This document shows, one piece after another, positions 6,493-13,585 of a stretch of DNA of 39,203 nt. The position numbers and the translations under genes are program-made. The stretch lies in the NCBI GenBank assembly GCA_017455145.1, contig JAFTBP010000009.1:1-39203 (forward strand), read 5' to 3'. The notes under the pieces were generated by a model, which saw only the letters and a program-made list of their open reading frames with translations, searched no databases and had not been told where the DNA came from. The number at the start of each line of letters is the position of its first letter. Positions within the stretch are counted from its first letter, which is position 1. Source of the stretch: Candidatus Saccharimonadota bacterium. GTDB lineage: Bacteria; Patescibacteriota; Saccharimonadia; Saccharimonadales; Saccharimonadaceae.

Positions 6493-8231
6493 AATATTTC
6501 TTAGGTTTATCCTCTCAGTACTCACTGGGTGATATCTTGCGTCATACTTTTGCTTTTGGTGACGAATATCAGCTTCCAGAGCTTAGAGCCTTTCTCGCCG
6601 CTCACTATGGCGCCACTTTTGACCACGTAGCTATTTATTCTAACGGGCGCACCGCGCTTAATGTTGCTATTCGTGGCGTCGCTCCGCGCGGTAGTAAAAT
6701 TATCGTGACATCCCTTACTTGTTATGCCGTTATTCAGGCTGTTAAAGCTGCAGGTTGTGTCCCTATTTTTGCTGATGTTAACAAAGAAACCTTGCATTAT
6801 GGCGCCAAAGAGCTAAAGAAAGCTCTAGAGGGCGAGACTAATGTTAAAGCCATCATTATCCAAAACAACTTAGGTATTCCAGTTAATATTGAAGAGATTG
6901 AAACCGTTGCAAAACGAAACAAGCTCGCAATCATTGAGGACCTTGCTCACTGTGCCGGCGTCAAATATCCGGACGGTAGAGAAGTGGGTACCGTTGGACG
7001 TGTGTCTGCACTTTCTTTTGGGAAAGGCAAGTCTATTGATGCAGTTACTGGTGGTGCGGTAATCTTTACCAATCCGCTAGACCCCCCAGTCAAACAACCA
7101 ACCGTCGCCCCAAAACGTTCTGATAATTTTCGCGCTAGATTCTACCCGTTATTTTCTCTTATCATTCGTCGGCTTTATTACTTACATCCAAAAGTCGGCA
7201 AGGCTTTTACGGCATTTCTGCTTAAGACTAAGCAAATTAAACGTTCTGCCGACGGTGCCGTAGACCCTAAAACCCGCCTTAGCTTTTGGCAATGTAAAAT
7301 GGCGCTTAGACAGCTTCGTTCTATGCCCCATCGTGGGCGGAAGCCTCTACGCGATTTCTATTTGGTTAGCGATCGCGACGAAGTGCTCGCCGGCCTGGAG
7401 AAAAAAGGCTATTATTTTAGTGACATTTGGTATGATACTCCAGTCGCTCCAAGACGCTATTTTAGGAAGGCGGATTTTCATCCAGACCAGTGTCCAGTCG
7501 CAACTGAAGTTGCCGAACAAATTATTAATCTCCCTACCTGGTATGACCCAGCCGAGCTCCGTTCCGCTAAACGCCTGATTATGGCGCATTTAGCAGAAAA
7601 TCCAGACAAAGATGCCGAAAACGCCGAAGTCCCAGAAGATGAAATGACCGAGGACGAAAAACGTGCCAAGATTAAAGCCGAGAAAGCCGAACGTACCAAA
7701 AAACTAAAAGCTGACAAAAAAGCCAAAAAGGATAAGGCCAAAAAACTAAAGGCTGATGGTGCACCAGATGAAGAAATTGAGACCGAAGAAAAAGAAAAGG
7801 CTTCCGAAAAAGCTAAGAAGAAGCTAGCCGCTTTGTTGGAAAACGCCTCAAAGAAAGTAGTAGAGACCGCCGACGAGAAGAAAAAGCGCATTGAAAAAGA
7901 GAAGAAGGAAAAGCTAAAAAAGAAAAGAGAAAAGGCCAACCTTTCATCCCTAGAGGATACGTCTGACATTTTGAGCGCTACGGACGACCGCGAACAGGAA
8001 GAAACCGAAATTGACGAAGACGCTGACATTTTTGTCGCCGAAGAGCCGGAAGAAGAAGTAGAAAAGGAGCTAAAAGAAAAACCAGTAGAAAAAGCTCCGG
8101 AGCCAGCCGCTACAGTTATCAACCGTCCAAGTCCTTCTGGTATGCGTGTCGCCCCTCGTAAATTGTCTGACCGTGAAAAGTTAAAACAAGAATTAGCATC
8201 TGGCAAGAAGGAGAAGCCAAGTGTCCTCTAG
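6489..8231 (+). CDS. DegT/DnrJ/EryC1-type PLP enzyme with 215-residue charged C-terminal tail
   Basis: Residues 1 to about 364 form a DegT-type aminotransferase domain: SNGRTALNVAIRG near the N-terminus, TCYAVIQAVKAAGC, the cofactor Asp in IIEDLAHCAG, and the PLP lysine region SFGKGKSIDAVTGGA (K179 or K181). The family usually transaminates keto-sugars to amino-sugars on nucleotide-sugar substrates. Residues 366-580 are a Lys/Glu/Ala-rich, probably helical or coiled and disordered tail, ending in a Pro-containing basic segment. The neighbouring paralogue lacks this tail. The ATG at 6489 overlaps the hydrolase stop; earlier in-frame Met codons lie inside the hydrolase. It ends in TAG, overlapping the next gene by 11 bases. 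Confidence 0.87.
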   Translation: MKYFLGLSSQYSLGDILRHTFAFGDEYQLPELRAFLAAHYGATFDHVAIYSNGRTALNVAIRGVAPRGSKIIVTSLTCYAVIQAVKAAGCVPIFADVNKETLHYGAKELKKALEGETNVKAIIIQNNLGIPVNIEEIETVAKRNKLAIIEDLAHCAGVKYPDGREVGTVGRVSALSFGKGKSIDAVTGGAVIFTNPLDPPVKQPTVAPKRSDNFRARFYPLFSLIIRRLYYLHPKVGKAFTAFLLKTKQIKRSADGAVDPKTRLSFWQCKMALRQLRSMPHRGRKPLRDFYLVSDRDEVLAGLEKKGYYFSDIWYDTPVAPRRYFRKADFHPDQCPVATEVAEQIINLPTWYDPAELRSAKRLIMAHLAENPDKDAENAEVPEDEMTEDEKRAKIKAEKAERTKKLKADKKAKKDKAKKLKADGAPDEEIETEEKEKASEKAKKKLAALLENASKKVVETADEKKKRIEKEKKEKLKKKREKANLSSLEDTSDILSATDDREQEETEIDEDADIFVAEEPEEEVEKELKEKPVEKAPEPAATVINRPSPSGMRVAPRKLSDREKLKQELASGKKEKPSVL

Positions 8232-9339
8232 ATTATTCCTCGGCCAAGCCTCAAACTACAAAGCCAAAGACATAATACGCCACACATTTGCCTTCGGGTC
8301 AAAGAAATGGTCTAATATGTTAAGGCAATATCTGGCGGACGATTTAAATACTAAGCCAGAAAATGTCTATCTAATGAATAACGGCCGCTCTGCCTTAGCC
8401 GGAGCCTTGAAATGCTTTGTTCCATCTGGCGCAGAGGTAATCATTAACGGCTTTACCTGCTACGCCGTACTTCAGGCCGTAGAAAAAGCTGGCATGAAAC
8501 CAGTCTACGCAGACATTAACAAGCGCACGCTTAATTTCGACGAAAAGACTCTAAAAAAGGCCCTAGAAAAACATCCTAAGGCCAAGGCTCTAATTATTCA
8601 AAATACCCTAGGCATCTGTGTAGATATTGAATCTATTGAAAGATTCGCTAAAAAACACGACCTCGTTATTATTGAAGACCTCGCCCATTGCGCCGGGTTT
8701 ACCTATCCAGACGGTCGCAGAGTTGGCTCTGTTGGCTCTGCTTCTGCACTTTCTTTTGGCAAGGGCAAATCACTAGATGCGATTACTGGTGGCGCGCTTG
8801 TATTAAACGATACTCCAGTAACCCCCTTCCGCTTTCCAGCAAAACATCCAAAGCTATCCGACACGCTTCGCGCAAGATTTTATCCGCTTCTAGCTTCTAT
8901 TGGTCGGGGCTTTTCTAGAATCCACTTACAAAAATATTGGTATGGTCCGCTTATCCGGATGCACTTTATTGAACGTGCCGTTGACGCCAAGCTAAGTCTT
9001 ACGCGTCGCCCTGCGCATTGGCAGTCTAAACTAATTTTGCGCCAACTAAAAAATATTGAGCGCTCAGGCGCCTTGCCTATCCGTACCCACCGTTTTGTAA
9101 ATGACCGCGCCAAAGTACTAAGCGAGCTAGAGCGCGCTGGCTATAATTTCCGCGAGGTCTGGTATGATGTCCCTATCTCTCCAGTCCGCTATTACAATAA
9201 AGTAAATTTTGACGAATCTGCCTGTCCAGTCGCCACCGAAGTTTCAAAACACATTATTAATCTTCCGACTTACTATCCACCAGAAAAATTAAGGCGCGCT
9301 ATCAAGATTATTGAGGAGCACGAATATGCTAAAGACTAA
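8221..9339 (+). CDS. DegT/DnrJ/EryC1-type PLP enzyme, second paralogue
   Basis: A 372-aa aminotransferase-fold protein closely related to the preceding gene: shared segments are NNGRSALAGALK, TCYAVLQAVEKAG, IIEDLAHCAGF and the PLP lysine region SFGKGKSLDAITGGA (K181 or K183). It has the usual family length and no charged tail. The start is GTG at 8221, with AAGGAG seven bases upstream, inside the end of the previous gene. Tandem duplication then divergence is the simplest history; both copies keep the cofactor residues, so both may be active, or they may form a heteromer. The following FemX pair is likewise duplicated. Confidence 0.87.
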   Translation: MSSRLFLGQASNYKAKDIIRHTFAFGSKKWSNMLRQYLADDLNTKPENVYLMNNGRSALAGALKCFVPSGAEVIINGFTCYAVLQAVEKAGMKPVYADINKRTLNFDEKTLKKALEKHPKAKALIIQNTLGICVDIESIERFAKKHDLVIIEDLAHCAGFTYPDGRRVGSVGSASALSFGKGKSLDAITGGALVLNDTPVTPFRFPAKHPKLSDTLRARFYPLLASIGRGFSRIHLQKYWYGPLIRMHFIERAVDAKLSLTRRPAHWQSKLILRQLKNIERSGALPIRTHRFVNDRAKVLSELERAGYNFREVWYDVPISPVRYYNKVNFDESACPVATEVSKHIINLPTYYPPEKLRRAIKIIEEHEYAKD

Positions 9340-10273
9340 CTTTCTCCAATCTCCCGCTTGGCAAAAAACCAATGAGCTTATCGGTCATACTGTTGTTGTT
9401 GAAAAATTGAATCAAAAATCGCCGACCTATATGATTGTTAAGAATGCAAAACGTGGTCGCTATCTAGAAGTTCCTGGCGGTCCAGTATTAAACTGGGATA
9501 AACCAGAGGAACTTCCGAACAGTATTAAAGAAATGCTACAAATTGCCAAAAAACACCGCTGTGCTTTTGTACGTGTTCGCCCACAACTTCTTGATACGGT
9601 AGAGAATCGCGCTCTCTTAAAATCGCTTGGCGGAAAAATTGCGCCAATGCACCTAGCCGCCGAGCATACCGTTATTTTGGACCTCAATAAATCCGAGGAT
9701 GAGCTCCTTGCTAATATGCGTCGCCAGACCCGCTATGAGGTGCGTCGAGCCAATAAATTAGGTATTACGGTTGAATCAGATAATACCGAAGAAATTTTTA
9801 AGCAATTTCATAAAGTCCAAAGCGAAACTGCTACGCGTCAACATTTCGTACCACCAAATCTTAAGACTTTACTTGCTGAGCGCGAAGCTTTTGGTGACAA
9901 TGCCAAAATTTATATTGCAAAAACCGCTGAATGTGAGCCAATCGCTTATGGTCTAATCCTCACCTATGGGGACGAGGCCGAATATTATGAAGCTGCTAGC
10001 ACCGATTTAAACCGCAAGCTACCTGGAGCCTACGCCTTGCAATGGCAGATTATTCGCGACCTCAAAAAGGCTGGTGTCAAATATTACAATCTCTGGGGTA
10101 TTGCCCCGCCAAACCAGCCACGTCATCGCTACGCTGGTGTTACCACCTTCAAAACTGGCTTTGGTGGAGAAACGGTAGCGTACGTCCCAGCGCACGACTT
10201 TGTTGTAAGCCACCTCAAATACGCCCCTGATTACCTCATTGAAACATTGCGAAAGAAAAGGAGACATTTATAA
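9326..10273 (+). CDS. FemX/FemAB-type aminoacyltransferase, first copy
   Basis: Predicted peptidyltransferase of the FemABX family (GNAT-like fold), which uses aminoacyl-tRNA to add residues to the stem peptide of lipid II or its UDP precursor. Family features seen: CAFVRVRPQL, LDLNKSEDELLANMRRQTRY followed by EVRRANKLG, AYGLILTYGDEAEYYEAAST, and the C-terminal WGIAPPNQPRHRYAGVTTFKTGFGG. The length, 315 aa, is close to the compact FemX form without the coiled-coil arm of FemA. The ATG at 9326 is preceded by GAGGAG; it overlaps the upstream gene by 14 bases. A TAATG overlap couples it to the second copy. Confidence 0.92.
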   Translation: MLKTNFLQSPAWQKTNELIGHTVVVEKLNQKSPTYMIVKNAKRGRYLEVPGGPVLNWDKPEELPNSIKEMLQIAKKHRCAFVRVRPQLLDTVENRALLKSLGGKIAPMHLAAEHTVILDLNKSEDELLANMRRQTRYEVRRANKLGITVESDNTEEIFKQFHKVQSETATRQHFVPPNLKTLLAEREAFGDNAKIYIAKTAECEPIAYGLILTYGDEAEYYEAASTDLNRKLPGAYALQWQIIRDLKKAGVKYYNLWGIAPPNQPRHRYAGVTTFKTGFGGETVAYVPAHDFVVSHLKYAPDYLIETLRKKRRHL

Positions 10274-11292
10274 TGATAGAATTAAAAGACGCAACCTCAA
10301 GGTCTAAATGGGATAAATTTGTCACGTCGCACAAAGAAGCTAATTTTCTTCAATCTTGGGATTTTTATGAGTTTCACGCTTCTCGTGGCAACGAAATTGT
10401 TCGCCGCATTGCAGTAGAAGGCGACAAAATTATCGGCGCTTATGCCGGTGTTGTAGAAAATGCTAAAAGAGGCCGACATCTAGCAATTGCTGGTGGCCCA
10501 ATTCTAGACTGGAAAAACAAGAAGTTAGTTAGTAGAATTTTTGAAGATATTAAAGAACAGGGGAAATCTCACGCCTGTGTTTTTGTGCGCGTCCGCCCGC
10601 AGCTAGAAAGAACCAGAGAAGCCTATCAGATTTTTAAGGCTCAAGGATTAAAGCCTGCGCCAACTTATCTTTCTGTTGAATACGCTGCCATTCTGGATCT
10701 TCACAAATCCGAAGAGGAAATCATTAAGGGTATGCATCGCCGTATCCGCTATGCCGTAAATAATGCTAGAAACAAAGGCTTTACTATTGAGAAGTCTCAA
10801 GATCCAAAAGATATCCACGAATTCTATCAGATTCAACTTTCTACTGCGCGTCGCCAGAACTTCGTGAGCTTCAGCGAGGATTATCTTACTAAGCAATTTG
10901 CCGCTTTTGCCAAAAATAATGAGGCGGTGCTCTATACCGCCAAATACAACGGCGAGATTTTGGCCCAGAATTTTATGATTTTTTATGGCAACGAGGCTTC
11001 TTATCACTATGCTGTCTCTACAGAACTTGGCACCAAACTTTCTGGCTCTCCGATTCTTCACGTTGAAGCAATGAGGGATGCTAGGGCGCGCAAAATTTAT
11101 CGCTATAATCTCTGGGGAATTGTTGGCGAAGATGAAAAAAATCACCGCTTCTATGGCGTGTCGTTCTTTAAACGGGGATTTGGCGGTGACGAGCTTAAAT
11201 ATCTCCCTGCGCACGATTTAATTATTAATCCTATAAAATACCAAAAGACCAAAATTATTGAAAAAATCCGCAAAAAAATCCGCCACGTTTAA
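10273..11292 (+). CDS. FemX/FemAB-type aminoacyltransferase, second copy
   Basis: A 339-aa paralogue of the preceding protein, with the same landmarks: CVFVRVRPQL, LDLHKSEEEIIKGMHRRIRY, YGNEASYHYAVSTELG, YNLWGIVGEDEKNHRFYGVS and FKRGFGGDELKYLPAHDL. Tandem Fem genes in Gram-positives (FemA/FemB) add successive bridge residues, so two copies here suggest a bridge of more than one residue or two acceptors. It is the last gene of the operon. No terminator hairpin is visible after the stop; the next promoter begins within about 10 bases. Confidence 0.92.
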   Translation: MIELKDATSRSKWDKFVTSHKEANFLQSWDFYEFHASRGNEIVRRIAVEGDKIIGAYAGVVENAKRGRHLAIAGGPILDWKNKKLVSRIFEDIKEQGKSHACVFVRVRPQLERTREAYQIFKAQGLKPAPTYLSVEYAAILDLHKSEEEIIKGMHRRIRYAVNNARNKGFTIEKSQDPKDIHEFYQIQLSTARRQNFVSFSEDYLTKQFAAFAKNNEAVLYTAKYNGEILAQNFMIFYGNEASYHYAVSTELGTKLSGSPILHVEAMRDARARKIYRYNLWGIVGEDEKNHRFYGVSFFKRGFGGDELKYLPAHDLIINPIKYQKTKIIEKIRKKIRHV

Positions 11293-11300
11293 TATGCTTA

Positions 11301-11309
11301 TGTTATAAT
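11301..11309 (+). promoter_or_regulatory. Extended -10 promoter of the HdeD-like gene
   Basis: TGTTATAAT, with -10 at 11304-11309. A roughly 25-base leader follows with GTTAGAGG as a modest ribosome binding site. Confidence 0.65.
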
Positions 11310-11340
11310 AGATATAAGCTAAGTTAGAGGTATATTTTAT

Positions 11341-11991
11341 ATGGCAAGAGCCCGGAGATTTATTGAAACGCATTGGTTATTTTTTGCTTTTCAAGGTATC
11401 ATCAGTATCCTTTTTGGAGCATTTATTCTATTTACCAATATTACCGTCGTTCAATCGCTAGTTGCCATTATTGGCGTATCGTTGCTCTGTCTTGGTGTCA
11501 TAGAAATCTTTAGTATGCTTTACCGCAAGCACTATGGTAACTCGCTTGCTCTATCCCTGATTCTCGCCGCCTCAGAAGTAATAATCGCAATGATGCTCCT
11601 CTTTACCCAAGATTACAATATGGCTTGGGCGCTAACCTTGCTTGCGATTTATACTATTGGTCGTGGCGTTCTAGAACTAATCTTGGCATTTACAGCTGTT
11701 ACCGATAAAACAGACCGCTTTATGTGGGCTACTTGCGGCGTTTGTGGCGCAATAATTGGTATTGTTATTCTGAATTCGGGTGGGTTTTTGGATCAGACCG
11801 CCTTCACTAAGTTCTTCAGTGCGTATATGATGATCTATGGCGTGACGAATCTCTTCTACGGAATTCATAATCGCAATGAGCTAGCCGAGCAGAAAGAAGC
11901 CCGCAAAATTGCCCGCGCGGCCAGGCTAGCCAACAAGAATCAGCGAAAACAAAAACGCCAAGAGAAAAGAAAGTCAAGAAACCGCAAATAA
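11341..11991 (+). CDS. HdeD/DUF308-like membrane protein, 216 aa
   Basis: Integral membrane protein. About six hydrophobic segments in three pairs are visible, for example FFAFQGIISILFGAFILF, SLVAIIGVSLLCLGVIEIF, ALSLILAASEVIIAMMLLF, ALTLLAIYTIGRGVLELIL, TCGVCGAIIGIVIL and FFSAYMMIYGVTNLFYGI. Repeated pairs with short turns and the N-terminal WLFFAFQGI...FG pattern fit the HdeD family, which is linked to acid stress in enterobacteria, but the biochemical role is unknown in most. The last 45 residues are strongly basic (RKSRNRK end) and probably cytoplasmic. It is monocistronic, between its own promoter and a terminator. Confidence 0.8.
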   Translation: MARARRFIETHWLFFAFQGIISILFGAFILFTNITVVQSLVAIIGVSLLCLGVIEIFSMLYRKHYGNSLALSLILAASEVIIAMMLLFTQDYNMAWALTLLAIYTIGRGVLELILAFTAVTDKTDRFMWATCGVCGAIIGIVILNSGGFLDQTAFTKFFSAYMMIYGVTNLFYGIHNRNELAEQKEARKIARAARLANKNQRKQKRQEKRKSRNRK

Positions 11992-11993
11992 AC

Positions 11994-12019
11994 AAAAAAG
12001 CGCCGAAAGGCGCTTTTTT
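11994..12019. terminator. Bidirectional terminator
   Basis: AAAAAAGCGCC, loop GAAA, GGCGCTTTTTT. It separates the HdeD-like gene from the convergent galU-ytxGH-like operon. Confidence 0.9.
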
Positions 12020-12028
12020 GATGATTCA

Positions 12029-12370
12029 TTATTTGCGAAGTTTTTTAGCAGTACGCTCTAGTTTGGTTGCAGTTTTACGCTTAGCAGTCTTTATCGCTTT
12101 GGTGCTTTTGCGTTTTGCGGTACCAGATACCCTCTTTGCTTCGCGCGAGATGTTCTTAGCGGCTTGCTTACCCTGGCGCTCTAATTTCTTACCCTGAGTT
12201 TTGGCCACTTTTAGCGTAGCTTTACCTTTTCTCTCTAAGTTTTTTCTGGTTTCTGCGCCAGATGCTGGTGCAGTCAAAATCCCAGCCACAGCGCCAGCTA
12301 CAGCGCCTAGTGCTGCCCCCAGAAGGAATGCACCGCCACGACGTTTGCCGCTTGTTTTCTTTTTTGCCAT
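12029..12370 (-). CDS. YtxH-like protein with basic tail, 113 aa
   Basis: The N-terminal part has a Gly/Ala-rich membrane-type segment (GGAFLLGAALGAVAGAVAGI) followed by LTAPASGAETR, the pattern of the YtxH family (small general-stress envelope proteins). The rest is Lys/Arg-rich with repeated KKLERQGKQ and TAKRK motifs, somewhat histone H1-like, so contact with nucleic acid or anionic lipid is possible. It is the last gene of a three-gene minus-strand operon after galU and a YtxG/DUF948-like gene, with AAAGGTGG as ribosome binding site. In Firmicutes ytxG and ytxH are also neighbours, which supports the call. Confidence 0.75.
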   Translation of the reverse strand: MAKKKTSGKRRGGAFLLGAALGAVAGAVAGILTAPASGAETRKNLERKGKATLKVAKTQGKKLERQGKQAAKNISREAKRVSGTAKRKSTKAIKTAKRKTATKLERTAKKLRK

Positions 12371-12383
12371 TTTCCCACCTTTC

Positions 12384-12635
12384 TTAGTGTTTTTTAGCGT
12401 TATCTTTATTATATTTATTTACAAAAGTTTTGACAAGACCACCAACCGAGGTCATTCCCTTGACATTCTCTACGACGTCATTGGTTTTGTCAGCAATAGA
12501 CTGACCTGTTTCCATAATTTTCTTGGCCTGATTAGCAATTCCAATCAGTTTGACAAGAAGGATTAGTCCCACGATTAGGAATACAAACAGCGTTCCGGCT
12601 AATATTCCAACAATAATCCACTCTGCAACGTCCAT
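12384..12635 (-). CDS. YtxG/DUF948-like small membrane protein, 83 aa
   Basis: Single N-terminal transmembrane segment (WIIVGILAGTLFVFLIVGLI, continuing into a second hydrophobic stretch) followed by an amphipathic helical region with NQAKKIMETGQSIADKTNDV and a short basic end. This is the DUF948 layout. The start codon lies 1 base after the galU stop, and its ribosome binding site (GGAGG) sits in the last galU codons, so the two are translationally coupled. The YtxH-like gene follows after a 13-base gap. The role is unknown; context suggests an envelope function. Confidence 0.75.
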   Translation of the reverse strand: MDVAEWIIVGILAGTLFVFLIVGLILLVKLIGIANQAKKIMETGQSIADKTNDVVENVKGMTSVGGLVKTFVNKYNKDNAKKH

Positions 12636-12636
12636 T

Positions 12637-13503
12637 TTATGCCTCCATTGCCTTCTTTACATCTTCGTAGTAATCTTCGTGTTCTTTGACGTAATGTGTG
12701 TGGGCTAAGAAATAGTTCTTTGGGTCGCCCGTCGTCATCCAGGTTCCTTTAGCTTCCTTAACGTACACTCTTCCAGTTGGAATTAATTTAGCAATAGCAT
12801 CCGCAGTCCAGAGCTCGCCATCTAGCCCTGTATTCTTTGGGTCTAGGTGCTGGAAAATTTCTGGAGTTAGAAGATAACGTCCATAGGACGCGAGGTCTGA
12901 TGGTGCATCTTCTGGATTTGGTTTTTCTACGAGACCAACGAGTTTTTCTCCGTCCATAGAAATAGATGCATATTTTTTAATTTCTTCGTGCGCCACTGGT
13001 TGTCCAGCAATAATTGCGGCGGCGTCCGGATGAATATTGTGTGCCTCAATCAAATCTTTTACAGCACCCTGCCCAAACACTACGTCGTCAGAATAAGCAA
13101 CAATAAACGCTTCATCATTATCAATAAACTCACGTGCCGAAGCTACCGGGCTTCCGTTTCCGTAAGGCAGACTTTGGTCTTGTTCAATTACGGTAATCTT
13201 AGGAAAATTTAGAACTTTCTTTACTGGCTCAAACCGGTCATCTTTACCCTGTGCGTGTAATTGCGCTTCAATTTTAGGCACAGGATTATGGAAATAATCT
13301 TCGTAAATAGCTTTGCCATCTGGAGTAGCAACAATAATAATCTCTTCTATTCCTGCATCCACACATTCTTCAACCACTAGTTGCATAATTGGTCTATTTC
13401 CCAGTGGAAGCATAGCTTTTGGAATAGTTTTGGTAATTGGCAGATACCTACTAGCAAACCCCGCATCGGTAATGATTGCCTTAGTTGGTGTTTTGTAATT
13501 CAT
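12637..13503 (-). CDS. galU: UTP--glucose-1-phosphate uridylyltransferase family nucleotidyltransferase
   Basis: Predicted to make UDP-glucose from UTP and glucose-1-phosphate, a precursor for surface glycans. Family features: PITKTIPKAMLPLGNRPIMQ near the N-terminus, VEECVDAGIEEIIIV, a central GLVEKPNPEDAPSDLASYGRYLL segment and LDGELWTADAI. The length of 288 aa is typical. The glycine-rich nucleotide loop is unusual: DAGFASRYLP replaces the usual AAGLGTRFLP. The ATG at 13503 is chosen because AAGGAG lies just upstream; the frame is open for 43 codons further upstream, but those cross the promoter. It heads the operon with the YtxG-like and YtxH-like genes and is divergent from dnaE. Confidence 0.9.
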   Translation of the reverse strand: MNYKTPTKAIITDAGFASRYLPITKTIPKAMLPLGNRPIMQLVVEECVDAGIEEIIIVATPDGKAIYEDYFHNPVPKIEAQLHAQGKDDRFEPVKKVLNFPKITVIEQDQSLPYGNGSPVASAREFIDNDEAFIVAYSDDVVFGQGAVKDLIEAHNIHPDAAAIIAGQPVAHEEIKKYASISMDGEKLVGLVEKPNPEDAPSDLASYGRYLLTPEIFQHLDPKNTGLDGELWTADAIAKLIPTGRVYVKEAKGTWMTTGDPKNYFLAHTHYVKEHEDYYEDVKKAMEA

Positions 13504-13522
13504 AAGTTCTCCTTGAAACCTC

Positions 13523-13531
13523 ATTATAGCA
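13523..13531 (-). promoter_or_regulatory. Extended -10 promoter of galU operon
   Basis: On the minus strand this reads TGCTATAAT. A TTGACA is present nearby but only 7 bases upstream of the -10, so it is not a usable -35; the extended -10 probably suffices. Confidence 0.65.
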
Positions 13532-13570
13532 TAAGTGTCAATAAAAAGAAAAATCTTGGGAAGTTTCCTG

Positions 13571-13579
13571 TGATATAAT
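13571..13579 (+). promoter_or_regulatory. Extended -10 promoter of dnaE, leaderless
   Basis: TGATATAAT, with -10 at 13574-13579. The ATG of dnaE starts at 13586, 6 bases later, predicting a leaderless mRNA. No ribosome binding site lies between them. Confidence 0.7.
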
Positions 13580-13585
13580 AATCCT

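Noticed and set aside
7478-8206. Long open frame on the minus strand opposite the DegT tail
   Set aside because: It is the mirror of Lys/Glu codons and yields a Ser/Phe-rich sequence without start signals; the plus-strand gene explains it.
10019-10267. Minus-strand and alternative-frame open frames within the FemX genes
   Set aside because: No ribosome binding site, no promoter and no protein-like composition; shadows of the real genes.
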